DNA of 64,000 nucleotides from Rhizorhapis sp. SPR117 (GTDB lineage: Bacteria; Pseudomonadota; Alphaproteobacteria; Sphingomonadales; Sphingomonadaceae): positions 1 to 64,000 of the forward strand of contig NZ_JAKKIE010000021.1 of assembly GCF_021742065.1 (NCBI RefSeq). Direction: 5' to 3'. Position 1 is the stretch's first letter, and the number at the start of each line of letters is the position of its first letter. Shown here one piece after another: positions 17,033-24,729 of the stretch. The notes below the pieces were generated by a model. The model did not search any database. It worked only from the letters and a program-made list of their open reading frames with translations, and was not told the origin of the DNA. The position numbers and the translations under genes are program-made.

Positions 17033-17929
17033 TCACGCAGATCCGCTTGCGGTCTTCGCATGAAAAGCGAGTTCGGCGTCGAACGCGGCAATGATCCGTT
17101 GCGCGGCGGCCGATCGGGTTCGCCCCGCGCGCTGGACCACACCTACCTGCGAGTGTCCTCCGGGAGTCAGAACCACCGGGAGCGCGACGATCCGCCCTTC
17201 GTCCAGTTCCGGCTGCATCGACAGGTTCATGCCCAGCATCACCGCGTCGGTCGCGAGAGTCACCTGTTTCAGTGTTGCGCAATCCTCGCAAGTGATCGCC
17301 GGTACCGGCGCGTCGAGCAATACCTCGCCGCCGGAGACGAGGGCGGGCGAGGCCAGAGGATAGGCGCGCAGATCCGCGGCGGAGATCGCCGCCCGGCCAG
17401 CCAAAGGATGGTCCGCGCGGATGAAGTAGCCGGCGGCGATAGCGTGGAGTTCGGTCGCTTCCAGATCCGCCACGGTGCGGGCATGGAGGATGTCCGCCAC
17501 GAAGAAATCGATACGGTTGTCGAGCAACAGTTCAGCAAGCACATGTACGGACTCGATCTCGACCCGGACCTCGAGCATGGGCGCTTTGCCGAGCACCCTC
17601 GCAAGCACCGGCCCCAGGATCGGCACGAGCATCGGGCCGATGCCGAAGGCGACGCGTCCGGCGTCGCCGCGGGCCAACAGTCCGACCTCACTGCGCAAGC
17701 TCGATTCGAGCCGGAGCATGGCACGCGCATGTTCGAGCACGCGCTCACCGTCCACCGTCGGGCGAACGCCGCCAGCGTGTCGGTCGAACAGTCGCAGCGA
17801 GAGCGCCGTCTCGAGACTCTGGACACTGCGGGTCAAGGCCGGCTGGGTCAGGTTCAGCCGCCGAGCCGCTCGGGTGAAGTTGCCCTCCTCGGCCAGGACA
17901 TGGACATGGCGAAGCTTACGAAGATCCAT
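17033..17929 (-). CDS. LysR-family transcriptional regulator
   Basis: 298 residues. The N-terminal winged helix-turn-helix reads 'FTRAARRLNLTQPALTRSVQ' (~18-37) and 'LETALSLRLFDR'. The rest is a LysR substrate-binding domain. It is divergent from the hydroxylase gene with about 100 bp between starts, the usual layout for a LysR protein controlling its divergent neighbour. A perfect 8-bp inverted repeat in that gap (17945-17978) is a likely binding site. It may also control the acyl-CoA ligase downstream on its own strand. The inducer is unknown. Confidence 0.9.
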   Translation of the reverse strand: MDLRKLRHVHVLAEEGNFTRAARRLNLTQPALTRSVQSLETALSLRLFDRHAGGVRPTVDGERVLEHARAMLRLESSLRSEVGLLARGDAGRVAFGIGPMLVPILGPVLARVLGKAPMLEVRVEIESVHVLAELLLDNRIDFFVADILHARTVADLEATELHAIAAGYFIRADHPLAGRAAISAADLRAYPLASPALVSGGEVLLDAPVPAITCEDCATLKQVTLATDAVMLGMNLSMQPELDEGRIVALPVVLTPGGHSQVGVVQRAGRTRSAAAQRIIAAFDAELAFHAKTASGSA

Positions 17930-17944
17930 TCCGCATCCATAACT

Positions 17945-17978
17945 CTAATGCATCGATTTTGTCAAAACTTTGCATTAG
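17945..17978. promoter_or_regulatory. Candidate LysR operator
   Basis: CTAATGCA (17945-17952) and TGCATTAG (17971-17978) are perfect reverse complements separated by 18 nt, inside the AT-rich gap between the divergent LysR and hydroxylase genes. The half-site spacing places both on the same helix face roughly two and a half turns apart. Binding by the adjacent LysR protein is inferred. Confidence 0.5.
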
Positions 17979-18028
17979 ACATATGATGACGCTCGCTCGA
18001 TACTTAGAGAAAGATCGAGAAGGATGTC

Positions 18029-18883
18029 ATGACATTGCAAACCTGGGTGCTCGCGGCCGTCGCCGCACTGTTTGTCACCGAACTGGTGCAAGGTCGCCAC
18101 CGGGGCGTCCATCGCCTACAGGATGGCTTCCTGGTCGCCTCGGCGCTCATCAGTTCGTTCGCGCTCCGGCCCGTTCTGGCGATGCTCACCGCTTTCGTAA
18201 TCGGCCTGCTCCTGCCGCAGTGGAAGGGCACGCTGAGCGGGGCGCCAATCCTGGCGAGTTTCCTTGTGCTGCTCGTGAGTGCCGAGTTCGCGCAATACTG
18301 GGTTCATCGTTGGGCGCACGATTCCATCGGCCACAAGCTGCTTTACGGCATGCACCGCACGCACCACTCCGCGCCTTACGTGAACGTGACCCTGCTCTTT
18401 CGCTCGAATGTCTTCTGGGGCTTTGTTCACCCCTATAACTGGCTTGCGGCGCTGGCGATCTATCTTGGCCAGATCGAGGCCGCTGGCCTGTTCTTCCTGA
18501 TGATGCTGCTGTGGAACGGTATCACACACAGCGACTGGCGCTGGGACGACGCGATCATCGCACACGTTCCAGGCGGCGCGCGGCTGGTCGAGGTATTTGA
18601 ATTGTGCTTCGTGACGCCGCGGATCCACCACGTTCATCACGGCTACGGGCGGGATGGGAAGGCCTATCGCAACTTCAACACGATGCTCACGGTGTTCGAC
18701 CGGATATTCGGAACCCTGCACATTCCAGCAGGCCGCCCCTGGCGCTATGGCGTCCCCGGCGGCGAGCACCACTGGGTGCGGCAGATACTATTCCCGCTGG
18801 TACCACTTGGTAAGGCGGTCCGGCGCGACCGGCTGGGACGCAGGCTGGTGGAACCAATGCCCCCGGAAACCCCACGCCGTTAG
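18029..18883 (+). CDS. Fatty acid hydroxylase / sterol desaturase-family membrane protein
   Basis: 284 residues with several hydrophobic segments and the His-box signature of the family: 'HRWAHD' (~92), 'HRTHHS' (~111) and 'HHVHHG' (~199). These boxes bind two irons used for O2-dependent hydroxylation or desaturation of lipid-like substrates at the membrane. ATG 18029 is preceded by GAAGGATG. It is divergent from the LysR gene. The stop overlaps the stop of an IS630 transposase remnant on the other strand, so the downstream flank was formed by insertion or deletion. Confidence 0.85.
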   Translation: MTLQTWVLAAVAALFVTELVQGRHRGVHRLQDGFLVASALISSFALRPVLAMLTAFVIGLLLPQWKGTLSGAPILASFLVLLVSAEFAQYWVHRWAHDSIGHKLLYGMHRTHHSAPYVNVTLLFRSNVFWGFVHPYNWLAALAIYLGQIEAAGLFFLMMLLWNGITHSDWRWDDAIIAHVPGGARLVEVFELCFVTPRIHHVHHGYGRDGKAYRNFNTMLTVFDRIFGTLHIPAGRPWRYGVPGGEHHWVRQILFPLVPLGKAVRRDRLGRRLVEPMPPETPRR

Positions 18884-18996
18884 CGTCCTGAACCAGAAGT
18901 TCGCTCAGGCATATTTCTGAGGCAGAAGCGCTCGATAGAAGCGAGGATATCGTCGGCGGATTTGGTCCAGCGGAAGGGCTTGGGATTGGCGATGCT
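18880..18996 (-). pseudogene. IS630-family transposase remnant (C-terminus)
   Basis: Reverse translation gives 'NPKPFRWTKSADDILASIER' followed by FC and a stop at 18880-18882. This is the standard C-terminal end of IS630 transposases (compare 'PKPFxWTKxADxILAxIxRF'). Nothing N-terminal to it survives. It abuts the stop of the hydroxylase gene. Confidence 0.8.
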
Positions 18997-19044
18997 GGCC
19001 AAGCACCCGACAGACCCGTCGTTCGGATATTGCCATATCCCCGT

Positions 19045-19803
19045 TCAGGCGCCGAGCATCCGAAGGCCGCCATCCACAGCAAGCAGCTGACCGGTCATGA
19101 ACCCGGACCCTTCGCTCGCCAGAAAAGCGATGAGCGGCGTGCAGTCGGTTTCCGCATCACCAAGGTTGCCTTTGATCGGGATTTTCTCGGCCAGCCCCGC
19201 GTCAAACCATTCGAGCTGCTCCTTGGTCATCCCGTCGCGGATGTTTTGGTACACCGACGTCCACATCGCAGGCGCGATGCAATTGACGGTGATATTGTAT
19301 TGGCCCCAGCTCTTGGCAGCTGATCGTGTCCACCCGTGCAAGGCCGCCTTCGCCGAAGCATAGACGGGCGAGATGAGATTGCCTTCCACGCCTTCAACCG
19401 ACCCGCAGTTGATGATGCGGCCGCCGGTAGCCTTCATCAGTTCGAAGGCCGCCTGGTTGGAGAAGATCGCCGACTTCAGATTGGCGCCGATGAGGTAATC
19501 GATCTGGGCCTCGTCAACCTCTTCCGCAGGGCCAGCCTGCCATTTGCCGGCAATGTTGACCAATGCGTCAAGCCCGCCGAGCTCCTGTGAAAGATCGGAA
19601 AAGCAGCGGACCACCTGATCCTTGTCGCTCAAGTCACACTGCCGCCAGATGGCGACCGCGCGCAGGTCTTCGCTGGGTTCGCCGCGATTGTAGACGGCGG
19701 CCAGCCTGGCGCCACGGGCAGATAGTCCCTTGAGCACGCCCGAGCCAATTCCCCCCGCTGCGCCAGTAACGATAATCCGGCGGCCTTCCACGGGATCGTT
19801 CAT
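19045..19803 (-). CDS. Short-chain dehydrogenase/reductase (SDR)
   Basis: 252 residues. Nucleotide-binding 'TGAAGGIGSG' (~13-22), 'NIAGKW' at the usual NNAG position, and the active site 'Y-A-S-A-K' (~153-157) preceded by a serine in 'INCGSVEG'. The C-terminal 'MTGQLLAVDGGLRM' is typical of classical SDRs. ATG 19803 is chosen because GAGGAGAAG lies just upstream. It is an NAD(P)-dependent oxidoreductase of unknown substrate. It belongs with the cupin, hydroxylase and ligase as a transferred metabolic cluster. Confidence 0.88.
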   Translation of the reverse strand: MNDPVEGRRIIVTGAAGGIGSGVLKGLSARGARLAAVYNRGEPSEDLRAVAIWRQCDLSDKDQVVRCFSDLSQELGGLDALVNIAGKWQAGPAEEVDEAQIDYLIGANLKSAIFSNQAAFELMKATGGRIINCGSVEGVEGNLISPVYASAKAALHGWTRSAAKSWGQYNITVNCIAPAMWTSVYQNIRDGMTKEQLEWFDAGLAEKIPIKGNLGDAETDCTPLIAFLASEGSGFMTGQLLAVDGGLRMLGA

Positions 19804-19963
19804 AATCTTCTCCTCACCTCTATGTCCCGCGGCACTTATATGCCTGTCCGTCCTCACAACATTTGGTACAACTCGCGGCGTAAATTAGCGGAGTGCAGGC
19901 CTCGTCTGGGGTTTGATATTAGGCGCCTCGAACGCTCAGCTTGCACTTTGCGCGCCAAGTTGA

Positions 19964-20485
19964 TCAGGCACGCGGCCTAAATTCATCCCCAGCGCGCGGC
20001 TTTTCGGCTTCGCGCCACGCGTCTCGGTTCGCCAGAATGGTCGAGACGGCCTTGTCGTAAAAGGCGCGGTTCTTCGAATAGTTCTTGAAATCGACGTCAA
20101 GGGTATGCTGGAACTCCAGAAGCTCGACGCCTTCCGGCCCCGCGCGATAGGTGTACGGAACGTTGGCGGGAATGAACACGCTATCGCCGGGGCCCAAAGT
20201 CTCGGTCCCCAGCCGAAGCGTTCCCGAGATAATGTAGTAGAGGCCGTCGCCACTATGGCTGTGGAGCGGAAGGGGATAATCCTTCTTGATCCATGCATGA
20301 ACTAGCCCGAACCCCGGCAAATTTACCAACATCGTCATCTCGGCCCCGTCCATCACTCCTGCCTCGATCATCCGCTGGAGGCCGTCTGCCTGGACTTCGG
20401 TCGGATCGGTCGTAAGCACTCCTTCCGTGCCGAACCGATAAGCATCCGCTTTCCTGAAAATTTGAAATCCTGCTTCCTGGGGCAT
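19964..20485 (-). CDS. Cupin-domain protein
   Basis: 173 residues with a single cupin fold. Motif 1 resembles 'PLPLHSHSGDGLYYIISG' (~72-89); motif 2 is 'GPGDSVFIPANVPYTY' (~98-113). The two His residues and the following acidic positions could bind a metal ion. It may be a dioxygenase, isomerase or sensor; no substrate can be read. It lies in the same direction as the SDR, with which it may be co-transcribed. Confidence 0.75.
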   Translation of the reverse strand: MPQEAGFQIFRKADAYRFGTEGVLTTDPTEVQADGLQRMIEAGVMDGAEMTMLVNLPGFGLVHAWIKKDYPLPLHSHSGDGLYYIISGTLRLGTETLGPGDSVFIPANVPYTYRAGPEGVELLEFQHTLDVDFKNYSKNRAFYDKAVSTILANRDAWREAEKPRAGDEFRPRA

Positions 20486-20555
20486 GTCGCTCTCCGAGTT
20501 TTAACGCGTTTGCATCGGGGCAAATTCTCTCGTTAGAAAAAATGCTAGCTGGTCG

Positions 20556-20658
20556 AGCGACACAATGCCAGCGCTAAACCGCCATCGGCGAAGATTTGGC
20601 GCAACCAGGGAAAGCGCTGGCGCACCGCCTTGAGGACATCGACGGCACCGTCGCGATC
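20556..20658 (-). pseudogene. IS5-family transposase remnant
   Basis: The minus strand reads 'DRDGAVDVLKAVRQRF' then 'PWLRQIFADGG', matching the central part of IS5-family transposases around the second catalytic Asp. A stop follows after unrelated residues. A sequence like an IS end (AGGCTGTTGAAGAAG) begins near 20679, just beyond. This is a fragment only. Confidence 0.6.
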
Positions 20659-20771
20659 CTCACATGGGGATGTCTAGCAGGCTGTTGAAGAAGCCCATTT
20701 TTGGGCGATGAAGGCGAATTGGTCGCCGTGTTGCTATTCGATTTCACGGTGTAGGTTCTTCGCCACGGTCG

Positions 20772-20933
20772 ACCAGCGAGTGGGCCGGCGTGTTCGACGA
20801 CGCCAGGATGACCACCGCCCTGCTGGATCGGCTCACCCACCACTGTCATATCTTTGAAACCGGAAACGACAGCTTCCGGTTCAGGGCCAGCTCCGCAGCT
20901 CCCAAAACGAGAAAGGACAAATCCACGACTTGA
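20772..20933 (+). pseudogene. IS21-family IstB helper remnant (C-terminus)
   Basis: The plus strand encodes '[20 protein letters not shown]' then '[17 protein letters not shown]' and a short basic tail to the stop at 20931-20933. This is the characteristic C-terminal part of IstB, the ATP-binding helper of IS21-family transposition. The ATPase region and istA are missing. Confidence 0.82.
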
Positions 20934-21011
20934 CCCAATGACCGCAATGCGGGACACAGCTTCCACCCGGATCACTTCTCGATGAAAATCCCGGGTCAAC
21001 TCTCAACGAAA

Positions 21012-21067
21012 ATCAACAAAGCGACCGTCAAACGCTATCACTACGATAGCCACGCTCAGCTGATGGC
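21012..21067 (+). pseudogene. IS481-like integrase-core remnant
   Basis: The plus strand reads 'NKATVKRYHYDSHAQLMAHL', matching the 'IKEATVKRFHYESHDQLRxHL' block near the C-terminus of IS481-type transposases. It stops where the anti-sigma gene begins on the other strand. It is the rightmost piece of accessory DNA in this cluster of fragments. Confidence 0.7.
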
Positions 21068-21817
21068 TCACCTCCACCCCTTGTCCCGCGCCGCCCGTTC
21101 GGCGTTTGCATCAAAGGGCGTCCCGGCGATCATGTCCTGCACATTGGCGGCAAGGCGAGGATCGCCCGAAGAGGCCTGCCTGTAAGCGCTCCCTGTTGCG
21201 GCGCCGGGCAAAAGTTGCTCCAGCCGCCATCTTCCGTCGGCGCGGCAAGCAAGGCCCGACATGGCCGACCCCTCAAAGGTCCGGCAGATGCTGCCGGTTT
21301 TGCTGCGAAAGGTAAGGCCGACGCGGATTTCTCCACTTGCTCCCTGAACGCCAGCCCCCTGCGCAGAAGCGAGCTGGGTATCGAGTGTTTTTTTCAGTGA
21401 TCCATCGGCCACCATTGCGCCATCGCTCACTGAAATCGGGCCGCCACTGCTATCCATGGTTTGCCCGACTGCAAGACCAAGCACCAGAGTTGCCGCAATT
21501 GCCGCTACATTCCCCCATGCGGGAAGCCAGCGACGCGGTTGTGCTTGCGCCCGTTCAGCGCGAATGGCGGCCAGATCGACAACCTTGGGGGCTTCGCTTT
21601 TATCGGGATTCTTCAACAACATCGTTAGATGTTCGGGCACAGCTTGCTCCGCTATCGGCGCGAAATGATTCGACAATGTTTCACGCAAGCGCTGGTGTGC
21701 AGCCAGCTTGCGCGCCAGTTCAGGATCAGCCGCCACGGCCCGCATCACGACCTTGCGCGTCTTGGGATCAAGCTCTCCATCGGCAAAAGCGACCAGCATT
21801 TCGTCGGTGATATTCAT
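21068..21817 (-). CDS. Anti-sigma factor, membrane anchored
   Basis: 249 residues. The N-terminal part (1-60, 'LVAFADGELD...') resembles the helical anti-sigma domain of ECF regulators. A single membrane segment lies at ~103-120 ('VAAIAATLVLGLAVGQ'), followed by a Ser/Gly/Ala-rich periplasmic region. The sigma gene's stop overlaps this gene's ATG by 4 nt, so the pair is translationally coupled. It should hold the sigma factor at the membrane until an envelope signal. The last codons lie at the junction with IS remnants, so the C-terminus may have been altered. Confidence 0.85.
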   Translation of the reverse strand: MNITDEMLVAFADGELDPKTRKVVMRAVAADPELARKLAAHQRLRETLSNHFAPIAEQAVPEHLTMLLKNPDKSEAPKVVDLAAIRAERAQAQPRRWLPAWGNVAAIAATLVLGLAVGQTMDSSGGPISVSDGAMVADGSLKKTLDTQLASAQGAGVQGASGEIRVGLTFRSKTGSICRTFEGSAMSGLACRADGRWRLEQLLPGAATGSAYRQASSGDPRLAANVQDMIAGTPFDANAERAARDKGWR

Positions 21818-22302
21818 GCCGCTTCTCCCAGTTCCACCAACAGGGCGCTCCGTCCGCGCACCAGCCGGGACGTCAGCGTGCCCATGGGAATATCCAGTAT
21901 TTCGGCGGCGTCCTTGTAGGCCAGCCCTTCAATCATGACGAGCGCGATCACCTCTCGCTGCTCATCGGGCAGACGGTCGAGCGCGCGTTCGACCATGGAC
22001 AGTTCAGCCGCGGCTTCCATCCGGTGGTCGCCCGGATCGCCGACATTCTCGCCTGCCTCCTCCACCACAAAAGTTTTTGCGCGCCTTTGCCTAGCCCGCA
22101 CTTCGTCGATCCACATATTCCGCATGATCCTGTACATCCAGCTATCGAGTCTTGTGCCTTCCTCCCACAAATGCCGCGATTTGAGCGCCCGCTCCAATGC
22201 CGCCTGACACAGGTCGTCGCCATCGGCGGCGTTGCGCGACAGGCTTGCCGCAAACCGGCGCAAGCGCGGCAACAGAGCCAGCAATTCGCTTTCAAAGGCC
22301 AT
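21814..22302 (-). CDS. ECF-type RNA polymerase sigma factor
   Basis: 162 residues. Region 2 shows 'DGDDLCQAALERAL' and 'LDSWMYRIMRNMWIDEVRAR'; region 4 shows 'LPDEQREVIALVMIEGLAYK' then 'DAAEILDIPMGTLTSRLVRG', the standard ECF pattern. ATG 22302 follows GGAGT and fits the family start. A sequence GGGATTAAA-N14-CGTT upstream (22360-22334) recurs upstream of the Gly/Ser-rich gene at 23786. This suggests autoregulation and a small regulon with the divergent subtilase and that secreted protein. Confidence 0.92.
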   Translation of the reverse strand: MAFESELLALLPRLRRFAASLSRNAADGDDLCQAALERALKSRHLWEEGTRLDSWMYRIMRNMWIDEVRARQRRAKTFVVEEAGENVGDPGDHRMEAAAELSMVERALDRLPDEQREVIALVMIEGLAYKDAAEILDIPMGTLTSRLVRGRSALLVELGEAA

Positions 22303-22333
22303 CAGGACTCCATTTTTCCGTTCCTGAGGATGA

Positions 22334-22360
22334 AACGATCCAGCACAGCCGTTTAATCCC
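22334..22360 (-). promoter_or_regulatory. Predicted ECF promoter of the sigma gene
   Basis: On the minus strand GGGATTAAA (22360-22352), 14 nt, CGTT (22337-22334), 31 nt before the ATG. The same two boxes with the same 14-nt spacing occur at 23708-23734. Identity of both boxes and spacing at two sites in the same cluster is the evidence; direct use by this sigma factor is inferred. Confidence 0.6.
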
Positions 22361-22419
22361 ACAGACAGGATCTTTCTGGCATCCTATGAAGTGCAGGAAA
22401 AAAGAAAAGGACCATCACC

Positions 22420-23691
22420 ATGCGCGGTACGCTTTACATGACCGCAGTCTTGCCGCTGCTGATGTTGTCGGCGTCGGGGTCCGCACAATTGAATTTGCCG
22501 GGCGGCATTGCCATACCCGATGTGACAGGGCCGGTGGGGCGGGCAACAGAAGGGCTGGGTCTGCCCGACATATCCCGACTGTCACCCGCACAAGTAGCAC
22601 GCACATTGCTTGACGCGCGGCTGGACAGGCTGTCCGGCCTCATCCGGCGCAATCCCGAACATCTTGAATGGGACGATCACCGCTACCCGGCGGAACGTGG
22701 CGTGGTGGTAGCAACCGGGCTGTCGGACAAGGATCTGAAGCAATTGCAGGCGGAGGGATTTAAGGCAGCGCCTGAGGATGTGGACGGACTGGACATGGGC
22801 TTTGTCCGCTTGCAAGCACCTGCTGGACAAAGCCTTGCAAAAAGCATCAGGCGTGCCCGCGCCATTGCGCCCGGGGCACAGATCGGCAGCAACCCCATTT
22901 ATTTCCAGAGCGGTAATGCATTGGCTGGCGGCGGCGCTTTAGCCGCTGGCAAGGGCAGTGCAGGCCGCGCGATTGGCCTGATCGACGGCGGGGTCGGCAA
23001 ACATCCCTCGCTCACCGGCCCTATTGACCAGCGCGGTTTTGCAAAAGGCGCGCCCGCGCCAAGCGGCCATGCCACTGCGGTTGCATCGCTGATTGCGGGC
23101 AATGGCACCGTCAAGGGCGCTGCGCCTGCGGCTCCCTTGTTGGTCGCGGATATTTACGGGCGTGATCCGGCTGGCGGCAATGCCATCGCCATTGCGCGGG
23201 CATTGGGGTGGATGGCAGCCAATGGCGTGCGCATCGTGACCATCAGCCTTGTCGGACCGGATAATCCACTGCTGTCTGGAGCGGTCGCTGCTGCTCGCCG
23301 CAAAGGCATGATCGTGGTGGCCGCTGTCGGCAATGATGGTCCTGCCGCGCCGCCTGCCTTTCCAGCGTCCTATAAAGGCGTGATCGCAGTCACCGGAGTC
23401 GATGCGAGGGACCGCGCATTGATTGAGGCCGGTCGCGCGCTCCATCTCGATTATGCCGCGCCGGGCGCGGACATGATTGCAGCCAGTATCAATGGAGAGT
23501 CAGCGCGGGTGCGCGGCACGTCCTTTGCCGCACCCTTTGTCGCTGGCAGGCTCTACCGCCATCTGCAGCGTGGCAATATGAGCGCGGCCATGCAGGCACT
23601 GGCTGGTGAGGCGCAGGATCTGGGCAAAAAAGGGCCTGATAAACTTTATGGCCGCGGCCTTGTTTGCGGAACGTGCCGCAACGAACCCTGA
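22420..23691 (+). CDS. Secreted subtilisin-like serine protease (S8)
   Basis: 423 residues. A signal peptide is visible (~1-22, ending 'SASGSAQ'), then a propeptide-like region. The catalytic triad is D189 ('LIDGG'), H217 ('SGHATAVASLIAG') and S368 ('RGTSFAAPFVAG'); oxyanion Asn is near 305 ('GNDGP'). It is predicted to be periplasmic or secreted. Divergent from the ECF sigma gene, it is probably part of the same response. Its substrate may be the anti-sigma factor's outer part or the downstream Gly/Ser-rich protein, but the sequence does not show which. Confidence 0.88.
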   Translation: MRGTLYMTAVLPLLMLSASGSAQLNLPGGIAIPDVTGPVGRATEGLGLPDISRLSPAQVARTLLDARLDRLSGLIRRNPEHLEWDDHRYPAERGVVVATGLSDKDLKQLQAEGFKAAPEDVDGLDMGFVRLQAPAGQSLAKSIRRARAIAPGAQIGSNPIYFQSGNALAGGGALAAGKGSAGRAIGLIDGGVGKHPSLTGPIDQRGFAKGAPAPSGHATAVASLIAGNGTVKGAAPAAPLLVADIYGRDPAGGNAIAIARALGWMAANGVRIVTISLVGPDNPLLSGAVAAARRKGMIVVAAVGNDGPAAPPAFPASYKGVIAVTGVDARDRALIEAGRALHLDYAAPGADMIAASINGESARVRGTSFAAPFVAGRLYRHLQRGNMSAAMQALAGEAQDLGKKGPDKLYGRGLVCGTCRNEP

Positions 23692-23707
23692 AAAAAATTC
23701 GGGTGCC

Positions 23708-23734
23708 GGGATTAAATCCCTCCGCCCTCTCGTT
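23708..23734 (+). promoter_or_regulatory. Predicted ECF promoter of the Gly/Ser-rich secreted protein
   Basis: GGGATTAAA (23708-23716), 14 nt, CGTT (23731-23734), 51 nt before the start at 23786. It matches the site upstream of the sigma gene exactly in both boxes and in spacing. It lies 16 nt after the subtilase stop, so the secreted protein has its own promoter. Confidence 0.6.
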
Positions 23735-23785
23735 CCCTTCCCATGAGCCGGATTTCCAACCGCTCTTTGATGAAGGAGATGAGAG

Positions 23786-24655
23786 ATGAAAAAGACATTG
23801 ATCAGCACAGCAGCCATTGCTGTCGCCATGTTGGCAGCCCCTGCTTCCGCACAGCTTCTGGGCGGCAGCGGTGGTGGAATGCTCGGCGGCGGATTGGGCG
23901 GTACGCTTGGCGGCACATTGGGCGGCGGCGGTCTGGGTCCGATCGGAGGCAGCACCGTTGGCAGCGTAACAGGTAGCGGCAGGGGCGCTCTGGATGTCGA
24001 CAAAAGCATCGACACCCGTTCGGGTCGCGCTTCGACCAAGGCCAACGGCTCGGGCAGCGCTTCGGGCTCGGCTGGCAGCGCAACCGATGTCGTGGGTCAG
24101 ACGCTGGGTGGTTCGGCCAGCGGCAATGCATCAGGTTCCGCCAGTGGTGAAGGGTCTGCCCAGTTGATCGGCACCGATGCCGTCGGCAGCACCGTCAGCG
24201 GCGTTCGCGATCAGGCGGCAGGCGTTGCCGGAACGGCACGCGGTACAGCAAGCGGCGCGGCGCAGGGCGCCATATCCAGCGCGTCCGGCGCAGCCAATGG
24301 CGCTGGCAGTGCTTCGGGCAATGCGTCTGGCAACGGAAACGCTTTGGCCTTTGGCAATCTGGGTCAGTTGGCAGCCTCTGGATCGGGCGCGGCGAGCGGA
24401 AACGGCATGTTCGCGGTCCAACCCGGCATGACGATCGCGGATGCACGCGGCAAAGCTATCGGTACGGTTCAATCGGTCCGCGCCAATGGTCAGGGCGTCG
24501 TTCAGTCGGTCATTGTCGAAAGTGGTGATCGCGTTGCCGAACTGCCCGCCGCCAATTTCACCGGCTCTGGCAATGCGCTGGTTTCCGCCATGGGCAAGGG
24601 AGAGGTCAAAAAGGAGGCCAAGTCCCAGGAAAAATCCGCTGAAACCAGCAAATAA
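23786..24655 (+). CDS. Secreted Gly/Ser/Ala-rich protein
   Basis: 289 residues with a clear signal peptide (1-22, 'MKKTLISTAAIAVAMLAAPA' then SA). Residues ~27-65 are glycine-rich; ~70-210 are Gly/Ser/Ala repeats of the type 'GSASGSA' and 'ASGNASG'. The C-terminal part (~217-270, 'MTIADARGKAIGTVQSV') looks like a small PRC-barrel-type beta domain, followed by a Lys/Glu-rich tail. It is probably an extracytoplasmic structural or matrix protein. The ribosome site is GGAG just upstream. It is preceded by a predicted promoter of the neighbouring ECF sigma factor. No enzymatic motif was seen. Confidence 0.75.
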   Translation: MKKTLISTAAIAVAMLAAPASAQLLGGSGGGMLGGGLGGTLGGTLGGGGLGPIGGSTVGSVTGSGRGALDVDKSIDTRSGRASTKANGSGSASGSAGSATDVVGQTLGGSASGNASGSASGEGSAQLIGTDAVGSTVSGVRDQAAGVAGTARGTASGAAQGAISSASGAANGAGSASGNASGNGNALAFGNLGQLAASGSGAASGNGMFAVQPGMTIADARGKAIGTVQSVRANGQGVVQSVIVESGDRVAELPAANFTGSGNALVSAMGKGEVKKEAKSQEKSAETSK

Positions 24656-24688
24656 TCCCCATCGTTTCTGAACCGGGGTAGATCAGAA

Positions 24689-24716
24689 AAGCCCCTCCCT
24701 TGCCAGGGAGGGGCTT
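24689..24716. terminator. Bidirectional terminator
   Basis: A perfect 12-bp stem (24689-24700 with 24705-24716) and a TGCC loop lie between the convergent Gly/Ser-rich gene and dnaJ. The stem is GC-rich with AA/TT at its foot, suited to end transcription from both sides. Confidence 0.8.
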
Positions 24717-24729
24717 ACTTCGTTATCCA

